64,000 bases of DNA from Phycisphaerales bacterium (GCA_020852275.1 JADZBE010000008.1:1-64000); one strand, 5' to 3'; numbered from the stretch's first letter, positions 8,209 through 17,651 are shown. Numbers and translations: made by a program. Notes: generated by a model not told the origin, from the sequence alone.

Positions 8209-9735
8209 ATGTTGCGATCGGGTTCCCCTTTGTGTCCTCCATCCCCGCGAGGACGGGTCTTTCGATTCCTGACGCTGATCATCGCGGCGTCGTTTGGGTC
8301 AGGTTGCGACTCGCTCCAGCAGTTGCTCCAGAACGGCGCGACGGACACGCCCGCCAATCAAGGCTTGCCCGGTGAGCAGGGGCTGCCGGGCGAAACCGGT
8401 CTGAGCTGTTGGGATCTTAACGGCGACGGCGTCGGTTCAGACGGCGAGGACGCCAACGGCGATGGAGCGTTCAACGTGCTCGACTGCATTGGTCAAACCG
8501 GTCTGGAGGGCGCCGACGGCGCAGCCGGTCCGCAGGGCGAGCCGGGCGCTCAAGGTCCGCAGGGCGAGCCGGGTCCGGCAGGTCCGCAAGGCGAACAGGG
8601 TCCAGCGGGACCCGGCGGCAATGCCGGTCCTCAGGGTCCAGCCGGACCTCCAGGCGAGGGCGGCGAGGTGCCGGCCGATTTCTATCTTGCCACGGAAACG
8701 TCGGTGTCGCCCGAGGGCTACAGGTACACCGGCTTTACGTTTGAAAGCGGCGACCAGTGGTACACGGGGACGCCGATGAACGAGGAGCGCTGGGGACCCG
8801 CGGCCGCGGGCGCCGACGGCAAGGTTTTCGTCTTCGGTGGATTCGGCGATGGCGGCAAGCGGGGCTACAACCTCCTCCGTTCCGTCGAAATGTACGATCC
8901 CGCGACGCGCGAGTGGTCCTACCGGGCCGATCTGCCATCCGCACGCGCGGAGGCCGTCGCGGTGGAACTGGACGGGCTGATCTACGTCATCGGCGGATAC
9001 GGGGAACTGCAGAGGGCGCAGGGCGGGGAATTCGATGCGCTATCCACCGTTGACGTTTACGACCCGGAGGCTGACTCGTGGTCGTCGCGAGATTTGATGA
9101 ACTCGCTGCGCGACGGCGCGGCCGTCGTGGTTCACGATGGGCTGATCTACGCCATCAGCGGCTACGGCGCCGACCTGGACGGCACCCTGTCGTCCGGGAA
9201 GGGGGGGCGCTACTACCTCACCAGCATGGAGGTTTACGATCCGACCAAAGACGACTGGGAGTACCTTCCTTCATGCGAGATCGGCCGGTACTACCCCGTG
9301 GGGGGCGTGGCGAACGGGCTGATCTACCTCATCAGCGGCTACGATGACTTCTCCGAAAGTTTCGCCGTCGAGGTGTACGATCCCGCGGCGCAGTCTTGGG
9401 CATTTGGACCTTCCATTCCCCGCGCCGTGGAGGCTCCCGGCGCATTCTCGCTCAACAATCGCATCTATGTGATCGGCGGTTACGAGGGATACGGCGAACC
9501 CTACGAGATCGACGCGGTGCAGATTCTTGACCCGGCCGCGGGAGGGTGGACCACCGGAACGCCGATGCCTTTCGCGCGGAGTTACTGCGCGGCGGCGTTG
9601 ACGAATGGCCGGGCGTTCATCGTGGGCGGCGAGCGATACACCGAGTACGCCACGCCGGTGGTCGACGACCTTGGCATTTACACTCCGCCGACGACGCTCT
9701 ATCTGCACCAGAAGGAAGTGCTGTCGGACGAATAA
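8209..9735 (+). CDS. Kelch-repeat lipoprotein with collagen-like stalk
   Basis: A 508-residue predicted lipoprotein; GAGGAGG lies nine bases before the ATG. Signal peptide with lipobox FGSGC (Cys at about residue 28). Next comes a short Gly-Leu-Pro-Gly stretch, a calcium-loop motif with the pattern LNGDGVGSDGEDANGDG, then about 15 Gly-x-y collagen-like triplets (GPQGEPG and similar, roughly residues 105-150). The remaining 350 residues hold about six Kelch repeats (VYDPxxxxW, IYVIGGY), which should form one beta-propeller. The layout suggests a propeller displayed on a stalk from the membrane. The ligand is unknown. It is divergent from the GH20-like gene. Confidence 0.85.
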   Translation: MLRSGSPLCPPSPRGRVFRFLTLIIAASFGSGCDSLQQLLQNGATDTPANQGLPGEQGLPGETGLSCWDLNGDGVGSDGEDANGDGAFNVLDCIGQTGLEGADGAAGPQGEPGAQGPQGEPGPAGPQGEQGPAGPGGNAGPQGPAGPPGEGGEVPADFYLATETSVSPEGYRYTGFTFESGDQWYTGTPMNEERWGPAAAGADGKVFVFGGFGDGGKRGYNLLRSVEMYDPATREWSYRADLPSARAEAVAVELDGLIYVIGGYGELQRAQGGEFDALSTVDVYDPEADSWSSRDLMNSLRDGAAVVVHDGLIYAISGYGADLDGTLSSGKGGRYYLTSMEVYDPTKDDWEYLPSCEIGRYYPVGGVANGLIYLISGYDDFSESFAVEVYDPAAQSWAFGPSIPRAVEAPGAFSLNNRIYVIGGYEGYGEPYEIDAVQILDPAAGGWTTGTPMPFARSYCAAALTNGRAFIVGGERYTEYATPVVDDLGIYTPPTTLYLHQKEVLSDE

Positions 9736-10137
9736 GCAGCTCCGCGTCGGCCCCCGCTTGAGTTTCGCGCGGGCGAACCGCGAAGCCCGGCACGTTTCCG
9801 CACCCTCAGGACGCGCCGGCGCTTCGCGGTTCCTTTCGCGCCGGAGGAGATCCCGTCGCGTGCTGGAGCGACGAGCGACGCCGGTTTTCATCATTCCCGC
9901 GCCGGCGGGAATCCAGCGGTTCGGCCATGCACCGTAGACCGCCGCCTGCGCGGAGGGGACGGTGCGAACGCTCCATGGCCAGTTTCGACGCGGCGTGCCA
10001 GGCCAATTCGTCGTCTGCGGCAGCGCGGTCATCAAGCCCGGCTCGGCGCTCTTCCGATAAGCCACCCAACGCCTCGCGGAGTGTTCCCGCGAGGGGGAGC
10101 CGCGCTGCACGGGCACGCGGCGGAAGCGTGAATCCGG
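9736..10137. other. Intergenic region with one REP-like palindrome
   Basis: About 400 bases between the Kelch gene and the deacetylase. Apart from the palindrome at 9893-9912 I see no gene, RNA or clear promoter; open frames here have no start signal or family resemblance. Confidence 0.5.
9893..9912. repeat. REP-like palindrome ATTCCCGC-GCCG-GCGGGAAT
   Basis: A perfect 8-base inverted repeat with a GCCG loop, followed by CCAG. The form TTCCCGC..GCGGGAATCCAG is a widespread bacterial REP-type sequence. It may also act as a transcript-end hairpin downstream of the Kelch gene. Confidence 0.6.
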
Positions 10138-11100
10138 ATGTCGCAGCGCTTAGCATCCCAATGCCTTGTGGTCATGTACCACTACGTCCGCACGCGCGGC
10201 GAGCCGATCAGCCGCGGCGTGCGCGGGCTTTCGCCGTCGGCGTTCGAGGAACAACTCGACGAGCTGTCGCGCTGGGGAGAGCCGCTCTCGTGGGAAGCCT
10301 TCGCTCGCTGTTTCTGCGGCAAGGGCGAGCTTCCCAGGCGGTCCTTCCTCCTGACCTTCGACGACGGCCTGCTCGATCACGTGGAGGTCGTCGCTCCGAT
10401 CCTCGGCGAGCGCGGTCTGCGCGGTCTGTTTTTCGTTCCGGGCCGGGTGCTGCACGAGCCGCGCGTGCTCTCCGCGCACCAGGTCCACCTTCTGCTCTCG
10501 ATTCGCACTCCCGAGGAGCTCTACGAAAACGTGGCCGCCGCGCTTGCGCGCCTCGCGCCCGGCGACGACTGGCTGGACGGGATGAATCCTGTTCAGGCAG
10601 AGCGCCTGTACGCCTATGAGTCGCCGGAGCGTGCAAGGCTCAAACACCTCCTGACCGGCGTGCTGCCGATCTCCCTTCGCAATCACGTGCTGGCGGATCT
10701 CTTCGCGCGTCATGTCGGCTCTTCCGCCGAGTGGTCCCGGAAGTGGTACCTGTCGCCGGCGCAGGTCGTCGAGCTGCACAGGGCAGGCCATACGATCGGC
10801 GGACACAGCTATGCGCACGAGCCGCTGGCGCGACTGACGCGGACGGAGCTCGAGCATGACGTCCACCGCTCCGCGCGGACGCTGGCGGACCTGCTCGGCG
10901 ATGCGCCGCGCCCCTTCTCCTATCCGTTCGGGAGTTTCAATGACGACGTGATCGACGGGGTAAGGCAGGCGGGATTCTGCGCGGCCGTTACGACTCAGTC
11001 TCGACCCGCCCATCCGGCTGACGAAGCTTTTGCGCTACCGCGGATCGACACGATCCACGTTTCCGCGCACCTCGAATCGGAGAAGCCATGCCCGGTGTAA
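10138..11100 (+). CDS. Polysaccharide deacetylase (NodB homology) family protein
   Basis: A 320-residue cytoplasmic-looking protein (no signal peptide). The N-terminal strand VVMYHYVR, the metal-binding TFDDG at about residue 81, a HSYAHEP motif (the second metal-binding H-x3-H) at about residue 223 and FSYPFGSFN near residue 260 are the NodB-domain motifs. This family removes acetyl groups from GlcNAc in sugar polymers or, in some surface-polysaccharide loci, from activated intermediates. The following methyltransferase gene overlaps its 3' end by 13 bases, so the two are probably made together in glycan or lipid modification. Confidence 0.85.
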   Translation: MSQRLASQCLVVMYHYVRTRGEPISRGVRGLSPSAFEEQLDELSRWGEPLSWEAFARCFCGKGELPRRSFLLTFDDGLLDHVEVVAPILGERGLRGLFFVPGRVLHEPRVLSAHQVHLLLSIRTPEELYENVAAALARLAPGDDWLDGMNPVQAERLYAYESPERARLKHLLTGVLPISLRNHVLADLFARHVGSSAEWSRKWYLSPAQVVELHRAGHTIGGHSYAHEPLARLTRTELEHDVHRSARTLADLLGDAPRPFSYPFGSFNDDVIDGVRQAGFCAAVTTQSRPAHPADEAFALPRIDTIHVSAHLESEKPCPV

Positions 11101-12194
11101 CCACCAGCAGCGAGCCGCGGGCGTCTGTCCGCGCGGCCCCGCCAGCCCAGAAGGAGCGGCCCGGCGTGCCCGCAAGTCCGCAGTCCAGCGCGTCCGCAAG
11201 CCCACCGCCCTGCGCGGCCCCGACCCCTCTGTCCTGCGCGGTTGCGACTTCGCCGCCCGCCGTGGATCGCCTCGCGCTGCTGCGGCGTTTTCTGACGGCG
11301 TACTGGCTGCGACCGGAGAATGCCTTCTGGATGACGCTGCGCAGCCTGTCGCTTTCGACCGTGGAGTGGCGCGGGCCGTCGATCGACGTGAGCTGCGGCG
11401 ACGGGCTGTTCAGCTTCCTCCACGCCGGCGGCGAGCTGGACCCCGCGTTTGACGTGTTTGCGTCGGTTGGCTCGCTGGATCGCGTCACGCACGAGCACGC
11501 GGACATGTTCGATTTCGCCGGTTTGCAGTACGCCCCGCCCGTGACGCGGCGACCCGCGCGGGGAATCGACGTCGGAACGGACCTGAAGGACGCCATGCTC
11601 GCCAAGGCCTCGGCGCTGGGCTTCTACGGGCGGCTGATCCGCCACGACAGCAACGAGCGTCTTCCCCTGCCGGATGCGTCGTTCGAGACGGTGTACTGCA
11701 ACAGCGCCTACTGGGTGGAGCAGATCGACGGGTTTCTGGCGGAGCTGGCGCGCATCGCCGCGCCGTCGGGTCGGGTCATCCTGCACGTCAAACTCGACAG
11801 CATGAGGCGCTACACGCTGGAGCCGTGGCGCGCCGCGCTGGGAGAGAACTTCTTGCGGATCATCGGTCGAGGACGTTTCGAGTGCTGGAAGTCGCTGGCG
11901 TCGCGCTTGCAGTGGGAGCGACGCTTCCAGTCCGCAGGACTGCGCATCGCGGACGCGCGCGCCTTTGCCACGCCCACCCACAGCCGCCTCTGGGACGTGG
12001 GGCTTCGACCGATCGCCCCGCTGCTGACGCGCATGGCCGGCGCGCTGACGCCGCAGACCCGCGCGGCGATCAAGCGCGACTGGGTGGACCTGTTCTGCGA
12101 ACTGCTCGATCCGATGACGCGCGTGGGGTTTGATCTCTCCGAAACCGCGGACGAGCCAGCGGAGATGCAGTACGTGCTGGTCGGCAGTGCTTGA
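11088..12194 (+). CDS. Class I SAM-dependent methyltransferase (Methyltransf_11 type)
   Basis: A 368-residue protein whose start overlaps the deacetylase gene; GGAGAAG precedes the ATG. The first 45 residues are a Pro/Ala/Ser-rich disordered leader. The Rossmann core includes a motif I-like stretch (VSCGDGLFS), an acidic strand end (GIDVGTDL), and a post-motif region (LPLPDASFETVYCNSAYWVEQ) typical of Methyltransf_11. A C-terminal helical extension of about 110 residues follows. The substrate is unknown; coupling to a NodB-type deacetylase suggests a polysaccharide or glycolipid precursor. It converges with the next gene with only three bases between the stops. Confidence 0.8.
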   Translation: MPGVTTSSEPRASVRAAPPAQKERPGVPASPQSSASASPPPCAAPTPLSCAVATSPPAVDRLALLRRFLTAYWLRPENAFWMTLRSLSLSTVEWRGPSIDVSCGDGLFSFLHAGGELDPAFDVFASVGSLDRVTHEHADMFDFAGLQYAPPVTRRPARGIDVGTDLKDAMLAKASALGFYGRLIRHDSNERLPLPDASFETVYCNSAYWVEQIDGFLAELARIAAPSGRVILHVKLDSMRRYTLEPWRAALGENFLRIIGRGRFECWKSLASRLQWERRFQSAGLRIADARAFATPTHSRLWDVGLRPIAPLLTRMAGALTPQTRAAIKRDWVDLFCELLDPMTRVGFDLSETADEPAEMQYVLVGSA

Positions 12195-12197
12195 CGA

Positions 12198-13445
12198 TCA
12201 CCGCGCTGAAAGCGGCCCGGCATCGGCTGCGTCATCATCAGACCCGGGGCGATCCTGCTTTGTGTCCGGCTTGGCGTCCGGCTTGCCGTCCTGCTTGGCG
12301 TCTCCGGGGTTCTTCCGCTCGTCGCCGGATCCCGGGACTCCTTTTTCACCGCTGCTCTCGGGTGGCCAGTTCTCACCCTTGCCCTCGACTTCCTTCTTTT
12401 CCGGGTCGGTGGGCTTGGCTTCCGACTCCTTCGCCTTCTCGCGTTTCCGCGCGGCGGCCTTCTGTTTGGCGGTGGGGATCGGCTCGATGCGGCGCTGCAG
12501 CTCCTCGAACATGGCGTCGATGGGCCCGTACAGCTTGACGAGCTGTTCCTCGACTTGCTTGAGCTCCTCCGGTGTGCCTGTGCCAAGGGCGATGCGGCGT
12601 TCGAGCTTGTCGATCTCCGGTTTGTTGGCGTCGCGGTGGGCGAGCGCCCGATCCTTCAGCTCCTTGAGGATCGAGTACGCGGACTTCTTCTGAGCCTCGT
12701 CCAGCTCGTACTTCTTGATGAAGTCCTCCACGTGCTGCGTCCACGCATCGACTTCGGAGGCGATCTGATCGGGCGGCCCGTCGGCCATGGAAGCGCCGGG
12801 CATCTTGCCGGATGCATCCGCGGCGGCGGACTTGGCCTTGGCCTCCTCGGCCTTGGCCCTCGCCTGCTCCGCTTCGCGGCGCTCGCGTCGGACGGCCAGC
12901 GGGGGATCCCAGAACTCACGCTCCTGGAACTCGCCCTGCTGCCAGCGGTTCAACTGCGTGCGCGCGAACTGCATGCCCGTCTGGAAGCCCATCATTTCGC
13001 CGTCGAACTTCGCCCGCTGGTCATCGCGCAGGATGCCGCGCATCTCCTCCGCGCCCTGGTTGATTTCTTTCTCCAGCAGGTCGAACGCGCCGCCCGCCCG
13101 CTTGCTCCACTCGGCAACCTGCTCCTTGGTGGGCGGCTCCATCTGCAGGCGCATCTCGATGAAATCCGTCAGCAGCGGCTCAAGCGTCTTCTGGTTCTCT
13201 TTGGCGAACGTCGTCCACCGCGACTTGATCTTCGAGGTCAGTTCGGTGGATTGCTTCTCGTCAAGCTCATAATGCTCCGAAACCATCTCGCCCCAGCGGG
13301 CGAGCATCAGGTCCATCATCTTGCGGGTGGGCCAAATGCCGCCCTCGTCGAGCGGTTCCGCGCGACGGGCTGGAGCCTTCTGATTCTGCGCGCCCAGGGC
13401 GCACGCCGCCGGCAGCATCAGCACGAAAAACAGGGATTTGCGCAT
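12198..13445 (-). CDS. Secreted coiled-coil, charged protein of unknown function
   Basis: A 415-residue protein starting at MRKSLFF (13445); the codons just upstream supply GGAGGT seven bases before this ATG, which decides the start over the ORF's first ATG at 13460. A signal peptide (cleavage near ALGAQ) is followed by a largely alpha-helical, charge-rich body. A long Ala/Glu/Lys segment (EAEQARAKAEEAKAKS, about residues 200-220) is probable coiled coil. The last 75 residues are Lys/Asp/Pro/Gly-rich and disordered (repeated KPD and KQD units). Likely periplasmic. No enzyme motif; I do not recognise the family. Confidence 0.65.
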   Translation of the reverse strand: MRKSLFFVLMLPAACALGAQNQKAPARRAEPLDEGGIWPTRKMMDLMLARWGEMVSEHYELDEKQSTELTSKIKSRWTTFAKENQKTLEPLLTDFIEMRLQMEPPTKEQVAEWSKRAGGAFDLLEKEINQGAEEMRGILRDDQRAKFDGEMMGFQTGMQFARTQLNRWQQGEFQEREFWDPPLAVRRERREAEQARAKAEEAKAKSAAADASGKMPGASMADGPPDQIASEVDAWTQHVEDFIKKYELDEAQKKSAYSILKELKDRALAHRDANKPEIDKLERRIALGTGTPEELKQVEEQLVKLYGPIDAMFEELQRRIEPIPTAKQKAAARKREKAKESEAKPTDPEKKEVEGKGENWPPESSGEKGVPGSGDERKNPGDAKQDGKPDAKPDTKQDRPGSDDDAADAGPLSAR

Positions 13446-13534
13446 GGTCTGGACCTCCATGGCGAAAGAAAGACAGCCTCACACCCCCACGACCCGTGCG
13501 GAGCGACGCCGGTTAGAACCGATATCGGGAATAT

Positions 13535-14377
13535 ATGTCGCCGACCATCACTCCACCTTCACGCCCAACGCCTATTGTTTCGATCGTGTTGCCGACGTGC
13601 AACCGTTTTTCCCGCCTGCAGCGCTGTATAGACAAGATCAGACAAGGCGTGGAAATCGCGCATGAGGTGATCGTGGTTGACGGGGCCTCAACAGATGGGA
13701 CGGCCCAGTGGCTCGGCGCGCAGCGGGACCTGCGCGTCCTGCGAGAGGAACGGCGCGAGGGCGCCGTCCGCGCGTTCAATCGCGGCTTCCGGGCGGCACG
13801 CGGAACCTACGTCACCTGGCTCAACGACGACGCGTATCCGCTGCCGGGCAGCATCGACGCCGCCGTGCACTTCCTGGAGCGAGAGGACCTGCCGGACCTG
13901 GGCATGGCGGCGCTGTACCACACGTGGCACAGCGAGCGGAACATCCTGCACGAGGTTCAGCGCGACGGCGCGCGCTACACGATCTGCCACGTCCGGGGAT
14001 ACCCGTATGCCAACTTCGGGCTGCTGCGGCGGACGCTGCTGGAGCGCGTCGGCTTCGCGGATGAAGGCTACCGCTTCTTCGGTTTCGATCCCGATCTGGC
14101 GCTCAAAATCCAGATCCACGAGCGCCTGCTGGTCCTCGGCTGCCCCGACGCGCTCATCCACCACGACGAGCATCACGACGCTCGAAAACTTGCCGACCTG
14201 GAGATCGGTCAAGCCGACAACGAGCGTCTCTTCGCCAAGTGGAACCTGCCAAAGCGGGGGGCCTACGCGGACCCGGCGCCGGCTTACGAGCGGCTGCTGC
14301 GAGATCGGGGGGTGGGTTGCGCGGCGTCTGGCGATGCGCCTGCGCAATTGAGCTGTCCGTCGGGCAGCGCCGTGTGA
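13535..14377 (+). CDS. Family 2 glycosyltransferase
   Basis: A 280-residue cytoplasmic protein with the GT-A core: SIVLPTCNR at the nucleotide-binding strand (residue about 15), VIVVDGASTDGT (residue about 45) and the metal-binding acidic cluster WLNDDAYP (residue about 92). Later motifs include GFDPDLALK, where the catalytic acid of this fold is expected. It has no membrane segment, so it probably transfers a sugar from a nucleotide-sugar to a lipid-linked acceptor. It is divergent from the coiled-coil gene and followed by a dispersed hairpin repeat. Confidence 0.88.
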   Translation: MSPTITPPSRPTPIVSIVLPTCNRFSRLQRCIDKIRQGVEIAHEVIVVDGASTDGTAQWLGAQRDLRVLREERREGAVRAFNRGFRAARGTYVTWLNDDAYPLPGSIDAAVHFLEREDLPDLGMAALYHTWHSERNILHEVQRDGARYTICHVRGYPYANFGLLRRTLLERVGFADEGYRFFGFDPDLALKIQIHERLLVLGCPDALIHHDEHHDARKLADLEIGQADNERLFAKWNLPKRGAYADPAPAYERLLRDRGVGCAASGDAPAQLSCPSGSAV

Positions 14378-14430
14378 GTTGCGCTTCCAGTCGAGAGTCA
14401 AGGTTCGAGTCCGGCGGCACGGTTCGAGTC

Positions 14431-14461
14431 GGGTGGCACGGTCTGGCGTACTCGCCAGGCC
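14431..14461 (+). repeat. Dispersed hairpin repeat, GGGTGGCA-stem-TACT-stem family
   Basis: GGGTGGCAC followed by GGTCTGGCG (14440-14448), TACT loop, and CGCCAGGCC (14453-14461), a complete nine-position stem with one G-T pair. It lies in the convergent gap between the GT2 and helicase genes. Confidence 0.75.
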
Positions 14462-14516
14462 CTGGCGGGCAGTCAGCGCAAGCGCGGGCGTGCGATTCAC
14501 GGGATCGTTGCCCTCG

Positions 14517-16784
14517 TCAGTCCACGTCAAAGGTCGTGTCCACGTCGTAGGGGTCCACGCGTTGCAGCGGCGCGAACTCGAGGATCATCGCGCGGCGGGC
14601 GCCGTCCGTGAACTGCACGACGACATGGGTCTGGCTGGCCGAGCGGTAAAGCGAGACGACCTGCCCTAAGCCGTAGCGCGGGTCGGTGACGAGCGTGCCG
14701 ATGCCCCATTCCTCGATGTCCGGCGGCAGTTCGCCGCGCCCGGCGCTCGCCGTGCCGCCGCCGGCGCTCGCCGTGCCGCCGCCGGCGCCCGTCGAGTCGC
14801 CGCTCCCGTCCGCGGAAAACCGGGATGATCCGCGCGAGCCTTCCGCGTCGCGCAGCCACTCGACTTCCGCTTGCGGGAGGTTGCGCAGGAAGGGCGAAGG
14901 ATTGCGGCGCTCGCTGCGGCCCTGAAGCATCCGGTGGCGGGCGCAGCTCAGCGACAGGCGGGTCATGGCGCGCGTCATGCCGACGAAGAGCAGGCGCCGT
15001 TCCTCTTCATCATCCGTCTCGAACTGCGAAGTTCCGTCGCGGCGCATCGGGAGGATGCCGTCCTCCAGCCCGCTGATGTACACCAGCGGAAACTCCAGGC
15101 CCTTCGCCGCGTGCAGCGTCATCAGCGTCACCATGCCGCGCTCATCCTTCACCGCGTCGATGTCGCCGACGAGGCTGGTGTGCTCGAGCCAGTCGCGCAG
15201 CGAGGATTCGGCGTGATGCGACTCGAACTCCGCGGCGGCGTTTTGCAGCTCCTGGAGGTTCTGCCCGGCGGACGCGTCGGCGGCCTCCTCGCCGGCGTAC
15301 AGCGCGAGCAGACCCGTGCGGCGCAGCACCTGCTCAACGCCGTGCGCCGGGGCGGCCTCGACGAGGTCGTTGAGCGAAGTCAGCAGCTCGGCGAACGCGC
15401 GGACCTTCGGACCGGATCGCCCCAGCGCTGCCAGGTCCGGCGCGGCGAGGAGGTAGTCGAGGACGGTCAGCCCTTGCGCGGCGGCCGCGGCGCGGAGCCG
15501 ATCGACGGTGGTCTCGCCGATGCCGCGCGGGGGCGTGTTGATGATGCGCAGGAGGGCGATCTCGTCGCGCGGGTTGAGCATGACGCGGAGGTACGCCAGC
15601 ACGTCCTTGATTTCCTTGCGCGCGTAGAACTCCGTGCCGCGCGCGATCTGATACGCCAGCCCGTAGCGCAGCAGCGCCTCCTCGATCGCGCGGCTCTGCG
15701 CATTCATCCGGTAAAAAACTGCAATTTCGCAGGGCGCGGCGCCGTCGGCGAGGCGGTCCACGATGTCGTGGGCGATCCAGTCGGCCTCGCCGGATGCGTC
15801 CTCGCGCTCGATCACGCGGACCGGCTCGCCCTCGGCGTTGTGCGTCCAGAGCGATTTGTCCTTGCGCCGCGCGTTGGCGCTGATGAGCGCGCCGGCGACC
15901 GAGAGGATGCGCTGGGTCGAGCGGTAGTTCTGCTCGAGGCGCACGACGACGGCCTCGGGGTAGTCGCGCTCGAAGGAGAGGATGTTGGCGATGTCCGCGC
16001 CGCGCCAGCCGTAAATGGACTGATCCGGGTCGCCGGTGGCGCAGAGGTTGCGCCGGCGCAGCGTGAGCAGGCGGGCGATGGCGTACTGCGCGGCGTTGGT
16101 GTCCTGATACTCGTCGATGAGGACGTAGGGGTAGCGATCCTCAATCTCGTCGCGGAGGCGCTCGTGGTCGCGCAGGAGCAGGGCGGTGCGCAGCAGCAGG
16201 TCGTCGAAGTCGAGGGCGTTCTGGTGGGAGAGGAGCTTTTCGTATTGCTCGTAGAACTGCACGACCTGGCGATGCTGCCAGTCGTCGCGCTCCGCGGCGA
16301 ACTCGGCCGGTCCTTTCAGCGCGTTCTTCGCGCGGCTGATGCGCATTTCAATGGCGGCGGGCGGGTAGTTGGAGGTGGACGCGGCGCAGGCTTCGATGGC
16401 CTGCTGGACGGCTTTGCGGCGGTCGTCGCGATCGAGAATCGTGAAGTTGGGTTCGATGCCCGCCGCGCCGGCGTGAAGGCGCAGCAGCCGGGCGCAGAAG
16501 CTGTGAAAGGTGCAGGCGTGGAGGCGTTCGGCCACGCCCAGCGCGGCCAATCGCTGCGTCATTTCGTCGGCGGCTTTGTTGGTGAATGTGACGGCCAGCA
16601 CATCGATCCGCCGACCGGCGGTGAGGACGAGGCGCGCCGCGCGACGGGTGATGACGCGCGTCTTGCCGCTGCCGGCGCCGGCGAGGACGAGCAGGGGTCC
16701 GTCGCGGTGAAGAACGGCCTGCCGCTGCGGATCGGTCAGGTCGGCGAGCATCGTTTCGTCGAGGGTCTGAGTCTCGGCGGACAT
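14517..16784 (-). CDS. pcrA: ATP-dependent DNA helicase, UvrD/PcrA type
   Basis: A 755-residue superfamily 1A helicase translocating 3' to 5' on DNA in repair and replication-conflict resolution. The start at MSAETQTLDE (16784) fits the family. Motifs in order: LTDPQRQAV (Q motif), Walker A GAGSGKTR, motif Ia VTFTNKAADEM, Walker B DEYQDTN, motif III GDPDQSIYGWRG, motif V TLHAAKGLEFP, motif VI RRLLFVGMTRA. A Gly/Ser/Ala-rich linker (about residues 655-680, partly from a 21-bp tandem duplication at 14741-14782) leads to a small C-terminal domain (GTLVTDPRYGLGQVVSLY) like the PcrA Tudor-fold RNA-polymerase-interacting region. Whether to call it UvrD or PcrA is a naming choice. Confidence 0.93.
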   Translation of the reverse strand: MSAETQTLDETMLADLTDPQRQAVLHRDGPLLVLAGAGSGKTRVITRRAARLVLTAGRRIDVLAVTFTNKAADEMTQRLAALGVAERLHACTFHSFCARLLRLHAGAAGIEPNFTILDRDDRRKAVQQAIEACAASTSNYPPAAIEMRISRAKNALKGPAEFAAERDDWQHRQVVQFYEQYEKLLSHQNALDFDDLLLRTALLLRDHERLRDEIEDRYPYVLIDEYQDTNAAQYAIARLLTLRRRNLCATGDPDQSIYGWRGADIANILSFERDYPEAVVVRLEQNYRSTQRILSVAGALISANARRKDKSLWTHNAEGEPVRVIEREDASGEADWIAHDIVDRLADGAAPCEIAVFYRMNAQSRAIEEALLRYGLAYQIARGTEFYARKEIKDVLAYLRVMLNPRDEIALLRIINTPPRGIGETTVDRLRAAAAAQGLTVLDYLLAAPDLAALGRSGPKVRAFAELLTSLNDLVEAAPAHGVEQVLRRTGLLALYAGEEAADASAGQNLQELQNAAAEFESHHAESSLRDWLEHTSLVGDIDAVKDERGMVTLMTLHAAKGLEFPLVYISGLEDGILPMRRDGTSQFETDDEEERRLLFVGMTRAMTRLSLSCARHRMLQGRSERRNPSPFLRNLPQAEVEWLRDAEGSRGSSRFSADGSGDSTGAGGGTASAGGGTASAGRGELPPDIEEWGIGTLVTDPRYGLGQVVSLYRSASQTHVVVQFTDGARRAMILEFAPLQRVDPYDVDTTFDVD
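14741..14782. repeat. Two tandem 21-bp units in the pcrA linker
   Basis: Two identical 21-base copies, encoding a seven-residue Gly/Thr/Ala/Ser unit twice in the disordered linker before the C-terminal domain. The length is a multiple of three, so the frame is kept. Confidence 0.75.
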
Positions 16785-16946
16785 CGGGCGGCGTGTATAG
16801 CGAAGGGGTCCGAAGCCGTCCAGCGAACGGGGCTTGGCGGTGCGGTGGCCCCGGAGGTGCAGCGCCGCGCCTACGGGAATGATCGGCGTCGATGTTCTTG
16901 GGAGGTTGGCTGCCGCGAGGACGGGACCGGTGGGATGACACTGCAT

Positions 16947-16970
16947 GACCGGCTGGAAAGCCGGTGCTCC
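16947..16970 (+). repeat. Hairpin repeat ACCGGC-TGGAAA-GCCGGT
   Basis: A single copy of the TGGAAA-loop hairpin that occurs as a tandem array at 51276-51420. The 6-base stem is perfect and is followed by GCTCC, corresponding to GCCAC in other copies. Confidence 0.7.
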
Positions 16971-17013
16971 GCCGCCCCACGAATCGCCTGACCGCATTCG
17001 ACCGGACCTGCGC

Positions 17014-17328
17014 ATGATGCTTGGAATCAGCGATGAATGGCTCGGGTTGGTGACGCCGCTGGCTGGCGCGATGCTCAGCGTCGTGGTTTTTTACCTGCGC
17101 TCGATGCGCGAGCACCAGTTGACGCAGCACGCGGAGCTGGTGCGGCGGCTGGACCGGGTCGAGGACGAAACGCGGCGGCTGGCGCGGTGCGTCCGCGAGA
17201 TGGAACGGGCGCTGACCACGAAGGAGGAATGGCTGCGCGAGAGCATGTCGGCGCGGCGTCGGCTGGACGCGCTGACGCAGGCGGTCGGAAAGCTGCGCGT
17301 CGTGGGCGTGAAACGGGAGGGGCAATGA
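17014..17328 (+). CDS. Small membrane-anchored coiled-coil protein, DUF2730-like (Mu-type phage)
   Basis: About 104 residues from the ATG at 17014. One N-terminal membrane segment (LVTPLAGAMLSVVVFYL) is followed by an Arg/Glu-rich coiled coil (LVRRLDRVEDETRRLARCVREM). This size and layout match the DUF2730 proteins found next to the small-terminase genes of Mu-like phages. Its stop codon overlaps the next start (ATGA), showing translational coupling. The family call is by pattern only. Confidence 0.5.
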   Translation: MMLGISDEWLGLVTPLAGAMLSVVVFYLRSMREHQLTQHAELVRRLDRVEDETRRLARCVREMERALTTKEEWLRESMSARRRLDALTQAVGKLRVVGVKREGQ

Positions 17329-17651
17329 CCATGGCCAACGGACGAACCGCGCGTCAGATCAAGCAGATTCGCAATGAGATCCTCATCGCGCTGAAGACGG
17401 TGTACCCGGCGGCGATGCAGGCGGAGCAGGTGCTCCGCAGCCTGCTGGCGCTCTTCCCCACGCTGGAGTTCGATCACGTCAAACGCGACCTGCACTACCT
17501 CGCGGAGAAAGGCTACCTCGCCCGCGTCGTGGCGGAGCTGGAGGGCGACGAGCGCCTCACGCCCTGCCGCAAGCGCTGGTTTCGGCTCACGTCGAAGGGC
17601 ATGGAAATCGCCGACCACTGCATCACGGATCCGGCGCTGGAGGAGAGTTGA
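17325..17651 (+). CDS. Winged-helix phage-type protein (VpaChn25_0724-like)
   Basis: 108 residues, starting at MTMANGRTARQ; GGGAGGGG lies just upstream and the ATG overlaps the previous stop. Predicted winged helix: a helix with RNEILIALKTVYP, a second with LRSLLALFP, the recognition-like DHVKRDLHYLAEKGYL and a wing ending RWFRLTSKGMEIADH. This pattern (xxVxxDLxxLAExGLV ... LTxxGxxVA) is typical of small DNA-binding proteins next to DUF2730 genes in Mu-like phages. The role in the host is unknown. There is no capsid, tail or transposase gene in the window. Confidence 0.6.
   Translation: MTMANGRTARQIKQIRNEILIALKTVYPAAMQAEQVLRSLLALFPTLEFDHVKRDLHYLAEKGYLARVVAELEGDERLTPCRKRWFRLTSKGMEIADHCITDPALEES

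Noticed and set aside
14871..16991. Plus-strand 706-codon frame opposite the helicase
   Set aside because: Shadow of pcrA; no motif, and the real helicase motifs are complete on the minus strand.
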